64,000 nucleotides of DNA from NCBI RefSeq assembly GCF_000756385.1, contig NZ_JNFC01000008.1, positions 20,244-84,243 on the forward strand. The letters are read 5' to 3'. The position numbers and the translations under genes were made by a program. The notes under the pieces are model-generated. The model ran no database searches and was not told where the DNA came from. It saw only the letters and a program-made list of their open reading frames with translations. Numbering within the stretch: position 1 is the stretch's first letter; each line of letters begins with the position of its first letter. Source of the stretch: Sphingopyxis sp. LC363 (GTDB taxonomy: Bacteria > Pseudomonadota > Alphaproteobacteria > Sphingomonadales > Sphingomonadaceae). Positions 8,226 to 17,599 of this stretch are shown in pieces.

Positions 8226-9730
8226 GCGGGCACTCCTGCCGCGCAATGCTGCGCGATGAATTCTTCGTGGCGGGGCAGATGCGACGCGGTGCGCGCGACG
8301 ATCGTTTCGATGTCGGCGAAAAAGCCCGCCAGTTCGTCGTCGGTGAGCTGGTCGGCCATCGGGTGATAGCCGTCGGGCATGATATTCTGCCCTGTCAGCA
8401 CCTGAAACCAGCCGATTTCGATGAACAGTTCGTCGCCCTCGCGGACGATCTGGCCTTGGCTTTTGAACAGCGCGATCTTGCGCGCGAGCGTTTCGGGAAT
8501 TTCCATCTCGCGGCAGCGGATCCAGAAGGGCGCGTCGGTGCGCTGATTGGCGTGATAGTGGAGGATGATGAAGTCGCGGATACGCTCGTAGTCGAAACGC
8601 ACGCGGCGGTTATAGGCGTCGATATTGGCGGCGTCGAAATCGCGATCGGGAAAATGCGCGAGCAGCTTGGCGATGCCGTTCTGGATCAAATGGATGCTCG
8701 TCGATTCGAGCGGTTCGAGGAAACCCGAGGCCAGCCCCAGCGCAACGACATTGCCGTTCCATGCCCTGCTGCGCATGCCCGTCTTGAAACGCAGTGTGCG
8801 TGGTTCGGCTAGCGGGCGTCCCTCGATATTGGCGAGCAGGGTCGCAGTCGCTTCATCCTCGCCGATGAAGTCGCTGCAAAAGACATGGCCGTTGCCCGTC
8901 CGGTGCTGGAGCGGGATGCGCCATTGCCAGCCCGCCTTGTGCGCGATCGCCTGCGTATAGGGTCGCGCCGGGCCGACGTTCTCGCTCGGTACCGCGATCG
9001 CGCGGTCGCACGGAAGCCAGCGCGCCCAATCCTCGAAGCCGGTTTCGAGCGCCTGCTCGATCAGCAGCGCGCGAAAGCCCGAGCAGTCGATGAAAAGCTC
9101 GCCGCCGATTTCCTCGCCATTTTCGAGGACAACGGCTCCGACATGGCCGCTCGCGCCATTGCGTTTGACGCTTTCTATCTTGCCCTCGGTTCGCACGACG
9201 CCTGCACCCTCTGCGACCTTGCGCAGATAGGCAGCATAGAGCGCGGCGTCGAAATGAAAGGCATAGGCGATGCCGTCGAGGCCGGTGTTCGGGATTTGGG
9301 GCAGCCGCGCGAAGCGGTTCTGACGCGCCGCCGTTTCGTTCAGCGAATAGTCGCCCAGCCGGCCCGCGACGCCCTCGGCCCGGCCGCGCAGCCAATATTG
9401 CGGAAACTGGAGCATGCCGAGGCTGCGCCCGATCTGCCCGAAGGCGTGCATATAGCTATCGCCGAGGCGGCCCCAGTCGCGAAACTCGATGCCGAGCTTG
9501 AACGTACCCCGCGTCTCGCGGACGAATTCATCCTCGTCGATGCCGATCAGCGCGTTGAACAGCCGGATCGCCGGGATGGTCGCCTCGCCGACGCCGACGG
9601 TGCCGATTTCGTCGCTCTCGACCAGCCGGATCGACAGGTTATCCATCGTGCGCGACAGCGCCGCGGCCGCCATCCAGCCCGCGGTGCCGCCACCCACGAT
9701 CACCACCTTCGTGATGCGACTATCGCCCAC
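8222..9730 (-). CDS. Flavin-dependent tryptophan halogenase family protein
   Basis: A 502-residue protein with the FAD GxGxxG motif at the N-terminus (VVIVGGGTAGWMAAAAL), the catalytic lysine in GTFKLGIEF (Lys78, aligning with Lys79 of PrnA), the family-specific WxWxIP motif (GWQWRIP, residues 267-273) and the EPLEST segment carrying the second catalytic acid. Fold and key residues therefore look intact. It starts at a GTG with a strong GGGAAGGA upstream and is coupled (ATGA) to the amylase gene. Family members are often found beside TonB receptors in Caulobacter and sphingomonads, where their substrate is unknown. Halogenation of free tryptophan is not implied by this context. Confidence 0.92.
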   Translation of the reverse strand: MGDSRITKVVIVGGGTAGWMAAAALSRTMDNLSIRLVESDEIGTVGVGEATIPAIRLFNALIGIDEDEFVRETRGTFKLGIEFRDWGRLGDSYMHAFGQIGRSLGMLQFPQYWLRGRAEGVAGRLGDYSLNETAARQNRFARLPQIPNTGLDGIAYAFHFDAALYAAYLRKVAEGAGVVRTEGKIESVKRNGASGHVGAVVLENGEEIGGELFIDCSGFRALLIEQALETGFEDWARWLPCDRAIAVPSENVGPARPYTQAIAHKAGWQWRIPLQHRTGNGHVFCSDFIGEDEATATLLANIEGRPLAEPRTLRFKTGMRSRAWNGNVVALGLASGFLEPLESTSIHLIQNGIAKLLAHFPDRDFDAANIDAYNRRVRFDYERIRDFIILHYHANQRTDAPFWIRCREMEIPETLARKIALFKSQGQIVREGDELFIEIGWFQVLTGQNIMPDGYHPMADQLTDDELAGFFADIETIVARTASHLPRHEEFIAQHCAAGVPA

Positions 9731-9796
9731 GCTGTTCCTTCCCTCTCGTCCGGCACCTGCGACGAGCGGGCCGGACGTGCCGGCCCGCGCATCGGA

Positions 9797-12544
9797 TCAG
9801 AACTTGTAGGTGACGCCCGCCATGAAGTTGCGACCATAATTCTGATAGTCGCGGATCTGGCGCGGATCATTGTTGTAATAGGTCACGAACGGTTCGTTGG
9901 TCAGGTTCGACGCCTGGAGCAGGATGCCCAGCCCCTCTAGCGCGCCGCTCTGGAAGGTATAGCCGATCTGCGCATCGACGACCATTTCGCTCTTCGCCGT
10001 CACCAGATCGCGCTTGAGGCTGAGACCCGAAACCTCGGCGAGGAATTTGGAGCGATAGCGGCCCGAAATGCGCGCTTGGAAGCCCGCCTTTTCGAAATAG
10101 GCGGTACCGTTCACGACCCAGCGCGACAGGCCGGGCAACGCGATCGGATCGGCGCTTCCTTCGCGGACGCGGCTCTGGGTATAAGAGCCGCTCGCCAGCA
10201 CGCCGAACCCGTCGAGCGCCTGTGTGAAGGTCGCAAGGGGCAGCGAGAGCGACGCTTCGGCGCCATAGACGCGCCCACCGTTGCCGTTGCGCCACTGGTT
10301 GGCCAACCCCTGATAGGTGGCGACCGTGCCGCCGTCCGGAATTTCGAAGCCGGTGAAGTCGAACGCGTCGCTTTGGCGGTAGATATAATTTTCGAGATAT
10401 TTGTAGAAACCGCCCACCGACACATAGGCGCCCTGGCCGAAATATTTTTCGAACGCGATATCGACCGTGTCGGCCATCAGCGGCCGCAGCTTCGCATTAC
10501 CCAGATCGAGCGACCAGGGCGACGCTTCGATGTCGGTGTTGTTGCGCTTCGACGCGTCGAAATTGACGCCGCCGCCGGGCTTCAGCTGATCCATGCGCGC
10601 CCGCGCCAGCATACGGGCAGCCCCGAAGCGCAGGAAAGTGTTGTCGGCGAATTCGACCGTCAGGTTCAGGCTGGGCAGGAAGTCGGTATAGGTCGCGCCG
10701 TCGGTCACCGGCGTCGACTGCACCTGTCCGCCGACGACCTGCGCATAGAAGCTCGATGCCGTCTGGTCGCTATGGACGATCTGGAGACCGACATTGCCGC
10801 GGATCGGCGTGTCGCCCGTATCGGCGTCGAAATTGGCCTGGATGAAGCCGGTCAGCACTTTTTCGCGGACATTATAGTCGTTGAAGATGCGGCCCGGCGT
10901 CCAGCCTGCTTCGTCGGTGAGCACATAGTTGCCGTCGTTGTAATAGCGCCAGCTGTCGAACGCGACCATGCCGGGGATGCCGATGAAGTCGAGCGACACC
11001 GGGTCGTAGAGATAATCGGCGGGCACCGCGGTGTTGGCCGGATAAGCGTTGCTGGTCAGCACGAAGCCGCGATCGTCGAGGCTCTTTTCGCGATCCGAAT
11101 AATTGGCGCCGACGCGCAGGCTGCTGATCACCCCATCGAGTTCCTGGGTCGCCTGCAGGCGCAGCGATTTCAGCTCGTCCTTGATCTTGGGCGTGTTGAC
11201 GAAGCCGTCCTGGCAATTGGGAACCGCGCCGCCGCAGCTGTTCCAGCCTTGCGGATCGGTGATGAGGAACAGGTTCGGATCGGCATAGTCGAGCGACGGA
11301 TCGAGGATGATGCCGCCCTTCGGCCGCAACTGGAACCCGAGCGCGGTTTCGCGCGCGCCGACGCCCGCACCGCGCCCGGTGCCGAGATAGATTTCGAGAT
11401 TTTCCTCGGTCTTCTTGAGCCGCGAATAACCGAGATCGAGTTCGAGCGTCAGTCGTTCATTGGGCTTGAACTGGGTGTTCCAGCCGCCGGCGATGATCGT
11501 CGAGTCGCGGTGGACGACGTCGTTGCGCATCACCGCTTCGGTGCCCGACCACGTGCCCGACGTCACCAAACCATCTTCGATCGTGAAATCGGTCAGAGTC
11601 GAATTGCCCCATGCCAGCGGCAGTTCGATGCCGCGCAGCCGCTGGTCGTCCTTGAACTTCGACCAATAGCCATCGATCGTCATGTGCAACCGGTCGCTCG
11701 GCTCCCATTCGACAACCGCCATCACGCCGTCGCGCTTCAGCTCGTTCGATTTCACATAGGGCTTGGCACCGCCGATCAGGAAGGCGGTGTTCGTCCCGTC
11801 GGTCAGCTCGGGATAGCCCCAGGCGTTGAAGCGTTCTTCCGCGGTCGGCGACTGCATGCGCGCGTAACCGATCGCCCAGCCGAGCGTGCCATCGGCATTC
11901 TGGTCGATATAGGAGATATTGGCGCGATAGCCCTTGTTCGAAATATCGGGGTTGAGCTTGCCGAGGTCGTTGACCTCGAAGCGCGCGCCCGCGGCGATCG
12001 CGCGGCGGCCATAAGCGAGCGGCCGCACCGTCCGCATGTCGATCGTGCCGCCGAGCGCCTGCCCGATCAGCGACGCGTCGGGGGTCTTGTAGACGACGGC
12101 GCCGTTCAAGAGTTCGGACGGATATTGGTCGAGTTCGACGCCGCGGTTGTTGCCCGCCGAAACCTGTTCGCGGCCGTTGAGCAGGGTCGTGGTGAAATCG
12201 GGGGCGAGGCCGCGGATCGAGACGACGTTGGCGCGGCCGTCGAGGCGCTGCGTCGCGAGGCCCGGCAGGCGCGACAGCGATTCGGCGATCGACAGGTCGG
12301 GCAGCTTGCCGATGTCTTCGGCCGAAATCACCTCGACGATCGAGGTGTTCGCCTTCTTGGCCTGCACCGAATTGTTGATCGCGCCGCGGATGCCGGTGAC
12401 GACGATGGCGTCTTCGGTCGGCGCTTCGCCTGCGGGTGCGGTGTCCGCATCCTGCGCCATCGCGGCGCCGGGCACGAAGGCGGTCAAGGCGAGGCCGAGC
12501 GCAATGGCGCTGGCATCCCGGCGAAACTTGGTCGGCATGGTCAT
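9797..12544 (-). CDS. TonB-dependent outer-membrane receptor for maltodextrin-type saccharides
   Basis: A 915-residue protein: signal peptide ending at AMAQ (~residue 30), a TonB-box-like stretch around DAIVVTG, a plug domain (SIAESLSRLPGLATQRLDGR, VVSIRGLAP, TTLLNGREQ) and a ~750-residue beta-barrel rich in alternating aromatic residues, ending in the outer-membrane signature MAGVTYKF with a terminal Phe. It belongs to the Caulobacter/Xanthomonas type of receptors for plant or storage oligosaccharides. ATG at 12544 has GGGGAG six bases upstream. As the first gene of the minus-strand operon, 66 bp ahead of the halogenase and lying behind the LacI-type palindrome at 12689, it probably imports starch-derived oligomers. 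Confidence 0.94.
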   Translation of the reverse strand: MTMPTKFRRDASAIALGLALTAFVPGAAMAQDADTAPAGEAPTEDAIVVTGIRGAINNSVQAKKANTSIVEVISAEDIGKLPDLSIAESLSRLPGLATQRLDGRANVVSIRGLAPDFTTTLLNGREQVSAGNNRGVELDQYPSELLNGAVVYKTPDASLIGQALGGTIDMRTVRPLAYGRRAIAAGARFEVNDLGKLNPDISNKGYRANISYIDQNADGTLGWAIGYARMQSPTAEERFNAWGYPELTDGTNTAFLIGGAKPYVKSNELKRDGVMAVVEWEPSDRLHMTIDGYWSKFKDDQRLRGIELPLAWGNSTLTDFTIEDGLVTSGTWSGTEAVMRNDVVHRDSTIIAGGWNTQFKPNERLTLELDLGYSRLKKTEENLEIYLGTGRGAGVGARETALGFQLRPKGGIILDPSLDYADPNLFLITDPQGWNSCGGAVPNCQDGFVNTPKIKDELKSLRLQATQELDGVISSLRVGANYSDREKSLDDRGFVLTSNAYPANTAVPADYLYDPVSLDFIGIPGMVAFDSWRYYNDGNYVLTDEAGWTPGRIFNDYNVREKVLTGFIQANFDADTGDTPIRGNVGLQIVHSDQTASSFYAQVVGGQVQSTPVTDGATYTDFLPSLNLTVEFADNTFLRFGAARMLARARMDQLKPGGGVNFDASKRNNTDIEASPWSLDLGNAKLRPLMADTVDIAFEKYFGQGAYVSVGGFYKYLENYIYRQSDAFDFTGFEIPDGGTVATYQGLANQWRNGNGGRVYGAEASLSLPLATFTQALDGFGVLASGSYTQSRVREGSADPIALPGLSRWVVNGTAYFEKAGFQARISGRYRSKFLAEVSGLSLKRDLVTAKSEMVVDAQIGYTFQSGALEGLGILLQASNLTNEPFVTYYNNDPRQIRDYQNYGRNFMAGVTYKF

Positions 12545-12864
12545 TTGTGGCTCCCCTGGCACGGACGGGCGGTCTTGACCCGTGCATCGGACCGGGGACG
12601 CGGGGCGTCCGTCAGGCTCCTCTCCGATGCGTGGGCTTTCCCATCTTGAGCCTCGCAATTGAAACCAATCGCGGCGTGCTGCCATAGGGTATACGTATAC
12701 GCATAATATGCAGACCCGCCTACTGTCGCAGAAATACCACGCTTTCGGCGCGGGAAACCGCGAGTGTCGGCCCCGTGCAAATTCTTGGCATCGAGCGGAC
12801 CAATCGCTAGTCTCCGGCATCGGCGGCGGCCATCGACGAGAGCCGCGGCCTCAGGGAGAGAGAG
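12545..12864. promoter_or_regulatory. Divergent control region of the saccharide locus
   Basis: About 320 bp between the divergent TonB-receptor and LacI genes with no supportable gene. It contains the perfect palindrome listed separately at 12689-12700 and strong purine-rich ribosome-binding sites at each end (GGGGAG before the receptor, AGGGAGAG before lacI). Both promoters must lie here. I did not find sigma-70 boxes good enough to place. Confidence 0.7.
12689..12700. promoter_or_regulatory. Putative LacI-family operator (receptor operon)
   Basis: GTATACGTATAC is a perfect 12-bp palindrome with a central CG, as expected for a LacI/GalR-family operator. It lies 145 bp upstream of the receptor start and 165 bp upstream of the adjacent LacI gene. 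A copy with one mismatch (GTATTCGTATAC) precedes the MFS porter gene. Occurrence at both transcription units of the same locus, and the local LacI protein, make it the likely binding site; direct evidence is lacking. Confidence 0.7.
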
Positions 12865-13899
12865 ATGGGGCGCCAGCCCTCTGCTAAGCCGACGAGCTTC
12901 GATATCGCCTATCTGGCCGGCGTGTCCCAGCCGACCGTGTCGCGCGCGCTACGCGGCAGCAAGTCGGTGAGCGCCGCGACCCGCGCGAACATCGAACGCA
13001 TTGCGCGCGAGCTCAACTACACCGTCGACAAAAATGCGTCGAGCCTGCGCTCGCAGCGCACCCACACGCTCGCATTGCTCTTTTTCGAAGACCCCACCCC
13101 CGACCAGTCGATGATCAACCCCTTTTTCCTGTCGATGCTCGGGTCGATCACGCGCCAGTGCGCGCTGCGCGGCTATGACCTGCTCATCAGCTTCCAGCAG
13201 ATGCACAACGACTGGCACGTCGCCTATCAGGACAGCCACCGCTCCGACGGCATCATCCTGCTCGGATACGGCGATTATCAACTCTATCGTTCAAAGCTCG
13301 AGCATCTGGTCGAAATGGACACGAAATTCGTCCGCTGGGGATCGGTGTCCGACGACAGCATCGGGCTCACGGTCGGATCGGACAATGTCGGTGCGGGGAT
13401 GCAGGCGGGACGGCACCTGATCGAAATCGGGCGACGCACCATCGCATTCCTCGGCGACGCGTCGGACCATGCGCCCGAGTTTCAGGATCGCTACGCCGGC
13501 CTGTGCCGGGCGATGGAGGGCGCAGGCCTGTCGCCCGACCCCGCGCTACAGCGCGACGCCGTGTCGTCGGAGGAATCGGGTCACGCCGCCGCGCGGGCGC
13601 TGCTCGCAAGCGGGCGCGCGTTCGACGCGATTTTCGCCGCCAGCGATCTGATCGCGATCGGCGCGATGCGCGCACTGACCGAGGCGGGGCGCCGCCTGCC
13701 CCAAGATGTCGCGATCATCGGCTTCGACGATATCCCGGCGGCGAACCTGACCTCGCCGACGCTGACCACGGTGATGCAGGATATGAAGAGCGCGGGCGAA
13801 CTGCTCGTCGACGCGCTGCTCCGCCGCCTCGACAATCTGCCTGTCGAACGCAGCATCCTGCCGACGCGGCTGATCAAGCGGCAGAGCACGGCGGTCTAG
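12865..13899 (+). CDS. LacI-family transcriptional regulator of the maltodextrin locus
   Basis: A 344-residue protein with the N-terminal LacI helix-turn-helix and hinge (FDIAYLAGVSQPTVSRALRG, then ARELNYTVDKNASSLRS at residues ~50-65) and a periplasmic-binding-protein-like effector domain containing DAIFAASDLIAIGAMRAL and VAIIGFDDIPAANL. Start codon 12865 has AGGGAGAG just upstream. It lies between the receptor operon and the MFS porter, both of which carry GTATnCGTATAC palindromes, so it probably represses them until a maltose-type sugar binds. The role is comparable to MalI/SusR-type regulators of other sphingomonads and Caulobacter, but the effector is not shown by sequence. Confidence 0.93.
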   Translation: MGRQPSAKPTSFDIAYLAGVSQPTVSRALRGSKSVSAATRANIERIARELNYTVDKNASSLRSQRTHTLALLFFEDPTPDQSMINPFFLSMLGSITRQCALRGYDLLISFQQMHNDWHVAYQDSHRSDGIILLGYGDYQLYRSKLEHLVEMDTKFVRWGSVSDDSIGLTVGSDNVGAGMQAGRHLIEIGRRTIAFLGDASDHAPEFQDRYAGLCRAMEGAGLSPDPALQRDAVSSEESGHAAARALLASGRAFDAIFAASDLIAIGAMRALTEAGRRLPQDVAIIGFDDIPAANLTSPTLTTVMQDMKSAGELLVDALLRRLDNLPVERSILPTRLIKRQSTAV

Positions 13900-13913
13900 C
13901 CCGCCCGACGAAC

Positions 13914-13925
13914 GTATTCGTATAC
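13914..13925. promoter_or_regulatory. Putative LacI-family operator (MFS porter)
   Basis: GTATTCGTATAC, one base from the perfect palindrome at 12689-12700, lies in the 110-bp gap between lacI and the porter gene, 85 bp before the porter start. This implies a separate regulated promoter for the porter. Confidence 0.65.
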
Positions 13926-14009
13926 GCACCAGCCGCGCGGCTTGCCCTCGCTCCCCCGCGCTGCAATCGTCACGCCGCGCGCCGCGCCAGCGCCGCCGGG
14001 GAGAGAGAT

Positions 14010-15533
14010 ATGGAAAAGCCGGCACAGGGCTTTCGCGGCCTGTGGAACATCAGCTTCGGCTTTCTGGGAATCCAGATCGGCTTCGCGCTGCAGAATGCCA
14101 ATATGAGCCGCATCTTCCAGACGCTCGGCGCCGAACTCGAATCGCTGCCCGCGCTCTGGATCGCCGCGCCGCTCACCGGCCTGCTCGTCCAGCCGGTCAT
14201 CGGCCATATGTCCGACCGCACCTGGCTCGGGCGCCTCGGGCGGCGGCGTCCCTATTTTCTCGCCGGCGCGATCCTCGCCGCGCTCGCCTTGCTGATCATG
14301 CCCGAATCCTCGGTGCTCTGGTTCTCGGTGCTGATGCTCTGGATTCTCGACGCGTCGATCAACGTCTCGATGGAGCCGTTTCGCGCCTTCGTCGGCGACA
14401 TGCTGCGCCGCGACCAACACAGCATCGGCTATGCGGTGCAGACCTTCTTCATTGGCGTCGGCGCGGTCGCGGGATCGGCCTTCCCCTGGCTGCTCGACCA
14501 TCTCGGCGTCGCCAACACGGCGGCGCCGGGCGAGATCCCCGACACCGTGCGCTACAGCTTCTGGGCGGGCGGCCTCGTCTTCTTCCTCTCGGTGCTGTGG
14601 ACCGTGCTCACGACGCGCGAATATTCGCCCGAAGAAATGGCGGCCTTTGCCGGGAGCGATGCCGTTGCCGACAACCCCGCCACCCACCGCCTGCTCGCCG
14701 CGCGCAGCTTTACGGGCAGCGCCATCTGGGCTGGCGCCGGCCTTGCCATCGCCTTCCTCGTCGCCGAGTTCGGGCTCGAAAAGGAGATGTATCTGCTCGC
14801 CGCGCTCGTCGCGGGCTATGGCCTCGCCAGCGCGGCCGCGATCGCGCTCGCCCGCGCGGGACGCAGCAACAATATGCTCGCGCATATCGTCGGCGACTTC
14901 GCGGGCATGCCGCCGGTGATGAAGAAGCTCGCGCTCGTCCAGTTCTTCAGCTGGTCGGCGCTGTTCATCATGTGGATCAACACCACCCCCGTCGTCGCGC
15001 AATATATGTTCGGCAGCAGCGATCCCGCATCGCCTGCCTATCAGGCGGGGGGAAATTGGGTCGGCGTCCTGTTCGCGACCTATAATGCCGTCGCGGCGAT
15101 CGCCGCGCTGACCCTGCTGCCATGGTTGTCGCGGCGCGTCGGGCAGGCGCGCACGCACATGATCTGCCTGCTCGTCGGTGCTGCCGGGTTCGTAAGCTTC
15201 CTCTTCCTGCGCGATCCGCAGGCCCTGCTCGTCGCCGAGGTGGCGATCGGCATCGCATGGGCCTCGATCCTCGCCATGCCTTATGCGATCCTCGCATCCA
15301 ACCTGCCGCAGGCAAAGCTCGGCATCTATATGGGGCTGTTCAATATATTCGTCGTCATACCCCAGCTTCTGGTCGCCACAGTCATGGGTCAGGTGATGAA
15401 GGCGCTGTTCCCCGGCGAGCCGGTTTATACGATGGGCTTCGCGGCGGCCGCGTGGGCGATCGCCGCGATCGCGATGCTGCGCATCGTCCCGATGGTTCCG
15501 CATGGCCGGGGCGGCGTCACGGACCCGCGTTGA
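14010..15533 (+). CDS. MFS sugar transporter (GPH/maltose-sucrose porter type)
   Basis: A 507-residue inner-membrane protein with about 12 hydrophobic helices. The cytoplasmic loop 2-3 signature is clear (GHMSDRTWLGRLGRRRPYF, near residues 70-88). The family resembles SLC45/GPH-type proton-coupled disaccharide porters commonly paired with LacI and GH13/GH97 genes in sphingomonads. ATG at 14010 has GGGGAGAG upstream. It would move maltose or glucose released in the periplasm into the cytoplasm, completing the chain receptor -> periplasmic hydrolases -> porter -> cytoplasmic alpha-glucosidase. Its 3' end overlaps the convergent hutC gene by 17 bp. Confidence 0.9.
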   Translation: MEKPAQGFRGLWNISFGFLGIQIGFALQNANMSRIFQTLGAELESLPALWIAAPLTGLLVQPVIGHMSDRTWLGRLGRRRPYFLAGAILAALALLIMPESSVLWFSVLMLWILDASINVSMEPFRAFVGDMLRRDQHSIGYAVQTFFIGVGAVAGSAFPWLLDHLGVANTAAPGEIPDTVRYSFWAGGLVFFLSVLWTVLTTREYSPEEMAAFAGSDAVADNPATHRLLAARSFTGSAIWAGAGLAIAFLVAEFGLEKEMYLLAALVAGYGLASAAAIALARAGRSNNMLAHIVGDFAGMPPVMKKLALVQFFSWSALFIMWINTTPVVAQYMFGSSDPASPAYQAGGNWVGVLFATYNAVAAIAALTLLPWLSRRVGQARTHMICLLVGAAGFVSFLFLRDPQALLVAEVAIGIAWASILAMPYAILASNLPQAKLGIYMGLFNIFVVIPQLLVATVMGQVMKALFPGEPVYTMGFAAAAWAIAAIAMLRIVPMVPHGRGGVTDPR

Positions 15534-16197
15534 ATTCGGCAACCAGATCGAAGCGATCACCGCGGAACAATTGCCGGACGTGCGTGACGACGCGGCCCGC
15601 GCGCCACGTCGTGCGGTCGAGTTCGAGGCACGCCGCGCCGGCCCCGATTCCCAGAAGCGCCGCTTCCTTGCGCGCCGGGTTCACCGCGCGAATGACGTGG
15701 CGCGCCTGCGTCCAGGGGATATGACCGAGCAACCATGTGCCGGGTGCTTCGGCCGCAAAATCGGCGCCCGCAGCGGCGGGAACCTCGTCGAGCGCGATGA
15801 AGCGGCGCTCGAGCGCAAAGGGCTCGTCCGCCGCCATATGAATACCCGCAATGCGGAGCGCCGGCCCGGCGCAAAGCTCGTCCCCCGCGGCTTCGTGGGT
15901 CGCTGAGGTCAGCGCCCAGCGATAGGCGTCGCCGCGCGCCGCGATCAGTTCGGCAAGGTCGGGCACCGTCATCACCGCCGAATGAACCGGCGGATGCGCG
16001 ACGAACGTCCCCGCCTTGCGGCGGCGTTCTACCAGACCCGATGCCGCGAGTTCCGCCAGCGCCTTGCTCACCGTCGCGCGCGCGCATTCATATCGCGCGG
16101 CGAGTTCCTGTTCGGTGGGCACGCGGTCGCCGGGACGCCATTCGCCCGAGCGGATCGCAGCGGCGATCTCGTCGCGGATGCGGCGCGCGGGATTCAC
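15517..16197 (-). CDS. hutC: Histidine-utilisation repressor HutC (GntR/UTRA)
   Basis: A 226-residue regulator with an N-terminal GntR winged helix (RRIRDEIAAAIRSGEWRPGD, then RVPTEQELAARYECARATVSKAL) and a C-terminal UTRA effector domain (ERRFIALDEVP, ending in HVRQLFRGDRFDLVAEF, characteristic of HutC). HutC represses hut genes until urocanate binds. The start is taken as GTG at 16197 because it overlaps the hutF stop as GTGA and matches family length; a longer reading to 16293 adds 32 Arg-rich residues that look non-coding. It is cotranscribed with hutF and likely binds the palindrome at 17557-17574. Confidence 0.92.
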   Translation of the reverse strand: MNPARRIRDEIAAAIRSGEWRPGDRVPTEQELAARYECARATVSKALAELAASGLVERRRKAGTFVAHPPVHSAVMTVPDLAELIAARGDAYRWALTSATHEAAGDELCAGPALRIAGIHMAADEPFALERRFIALDEVPAAAGADFAAEAPGTWLLGHIPWTQARHVIRAVNPARKEAALLGIGAGAACLELDRTTWRAGRVVTHVRQLFRGDRFDLVAEFNAGP

Positions 16198-17546
16198 GCG
16201 AGCAGCCGTGCGAGGCAGGCGCGATAGGCGGTTCCGATCGCCTCGGCATCCAGATGGCGCCCCTTTGCAACGCGCTTTACGCCCGCGCGCCACACGCTGT
16301 CGATCGCGCCCGCGCGAGCGGCGAAAATCCAGCGGTCGAGCAGCGTCGCATCGTCGTTGCCAGCGAAGGAGGGATGCTCCAAGTCGAGCGAGACGATGTC
16401 CGCGGCATGGCCGGCGGCGAGCCCCGCGGGCACGCCGAGCGCCTGCGCTCCGCCCGCGACGGCCCGCGCAAAGAGGTTGGCGCCGACGAAGGGCGCTTCC
16501 TCGCTCGCCAGCAAGGCGCGGGCGCGCTCCGCGAGACGCTGCGAATATTCGAGCGCGCGAAGCTCCTGCGCCGCATCGACGAGGATATTGCTGTCGGTGC
16601 CGACCCCGAAGCGCCCGCCCGCGCCCAGATAATCGGTCGCCGGAAAGATGCCGTCACCGAGATTGGCTTCGGTGACCGGGCAGAGCCCGGCGACCGCGCC
16701 GCTTGCAGCGAGGCGCGCGACCTCGTGCGCCGCAAGGTGGGTGGAGTGGATGAGGCACCAGCGTTCGTCGACACCGGCGTTGTCGAGCAGCCATTCGACC
16801 GGCCGTGCGCCGCTCCACGCGACGCAATCGGCGACCTCCTTCACCTGTTCGGCGGCATGGATATGCACCGGCCCGGCCGGTGACATTTCGAGCAGCGCGC
16901 GGAGCTCTTCGGGCGTCACGGCGCGAAGCGAGTGCGGCGCGACGCCGATATTGGCGTCGTCCGCGAGCTTGCCTCGCGCCGCGTCGAGCAGCGCGGCGAA
17001 GCCGTCGATGTCATTGAGGAAACGCCGCTGCCCCGCGCTAGGCGGCACAGCGCCGAAATTGCCGTGCGCGTAGAAAACGGGAAGCAGCGTCAGCCCGATC
17101 CCCGTCGCCGCGCTCGCCGCTGCGATCGCGCCCGCCATCTCGGCGGAGTCGGCATAGGCCGCGCCCGCCGGATCGTGATGGAGATAATGAAACTCGCCGA
17201 CGCGCGTGAAGCCGGTCTCGAGCATCTCGGCATAGGCCTGCGCGGTGATCGCCGCGACATCCTCGGGCGTCAGCCGGTCGAGGAAGCGGTACATGATTTC
17301 GCGCCAGCTCCAGAAATTGTCGTCGGGGCGGCTGCGGCGTTCGGACAATCCCGCCATGCCGCGCTGGAAGCCGTGGCTGTGGACGTTGCAGAGGCCGGGC
17401 AGGCCGGCGCGATGCCGTTCGTCGGCGCCGTCCGCTGCAACGCTCGTTTCGACCGAAGCGATCCGCCCGTCCGCGATACGCAGCCGCACGTCCTTTTCCC
17501 AGCGGTTGCCGATCCATGCACGTTCGAACCAGAGCGAAACCATCAT
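16194..17546 (-). CDS. hutF: Formimidoylglutamate deiminase
   Basis: A 450-residue amidohydrolase converting N-formimino-L-glutamate to N-formyl-L-glutamate and ammonia. Metal-site motifs are [32 protein letters not shown] and GTDSNILVD, and the length is normal for HutF. Its presence with a HutG deformylase in the same cluster shows the five-step histidine pathway that passes through N-formylglutamate. It is divergent from hutI and coupled by GTGA to hutC, so the repressor and this enzyme form one autoregulated unit. Confidence 0.95.
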   Translation of the reverse strand: MMVSLWFERAWIGNRWEKDVRLRIADGRIASVETSVAADGADERHRAGLPGLCNVHSHGFQRGMAGLSERRSRPDDNFWSWREIMYRFLDRLTPEDVAAITAQAYAEMLETGFTRVGEFHYLHHDPAGAAYADSAEMAGAIAAASAATGIGLTLLPVFYAHGNFGAVPPSAGQRRFLNDIDGFAALLDAARGKLADDANIGVAPHSLRAVTPEELRALLEMSPAGPVHIHAAEQVKEVADCVAWSGARPVEWLLDNAGVDERWCLIHSTHLAAHEVARLAASGAVAGLCPVTEANLGDGIFPATDYLGAGGRFGVGTDSNILVDAAQELRALEYSQRLAERARALLASEEAPFVGANLFARAVAGGAQALGVPAGLAAGHAADIVSLDLEHPSFAGNDDATLLDRWIFAARAGAIDSVWRAGVKRVAKGRHLDAEAIGTAYRACLARLLA

Positions 17547-17556
17547 CCGTCCTCAT

Positions 17557-17574
17557 ATTATGTCTAGACATAAT
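17557..17574. promoter_or_regulatory. Putative HutC operator in the hutF/hutI divergent promoter
   Basis: ATTATGTCTAGACATAAT is an 18-bp perfect palindrome in the 53-bp gap between hutF and hutI. Its core TGTCTAGACA resembles known HutC sites of the TGTATAGACA type in Pseudomonas. It overlaps the first possible hutI start (ATG 17573) and lies 10 bp before the hutF start, so one bound repressor could block both directions. Confidence 0.75.
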
Positions 17575-17599
17575 GGCGCATAAGAACGATGCTGTCCAG

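Noticed and set aside
10076..12649. Long plus-strand frame opposite the TonB receptor
   Set aside because: Shadow of the receptor gene; no ribosome-binding site and no recognisable domain.
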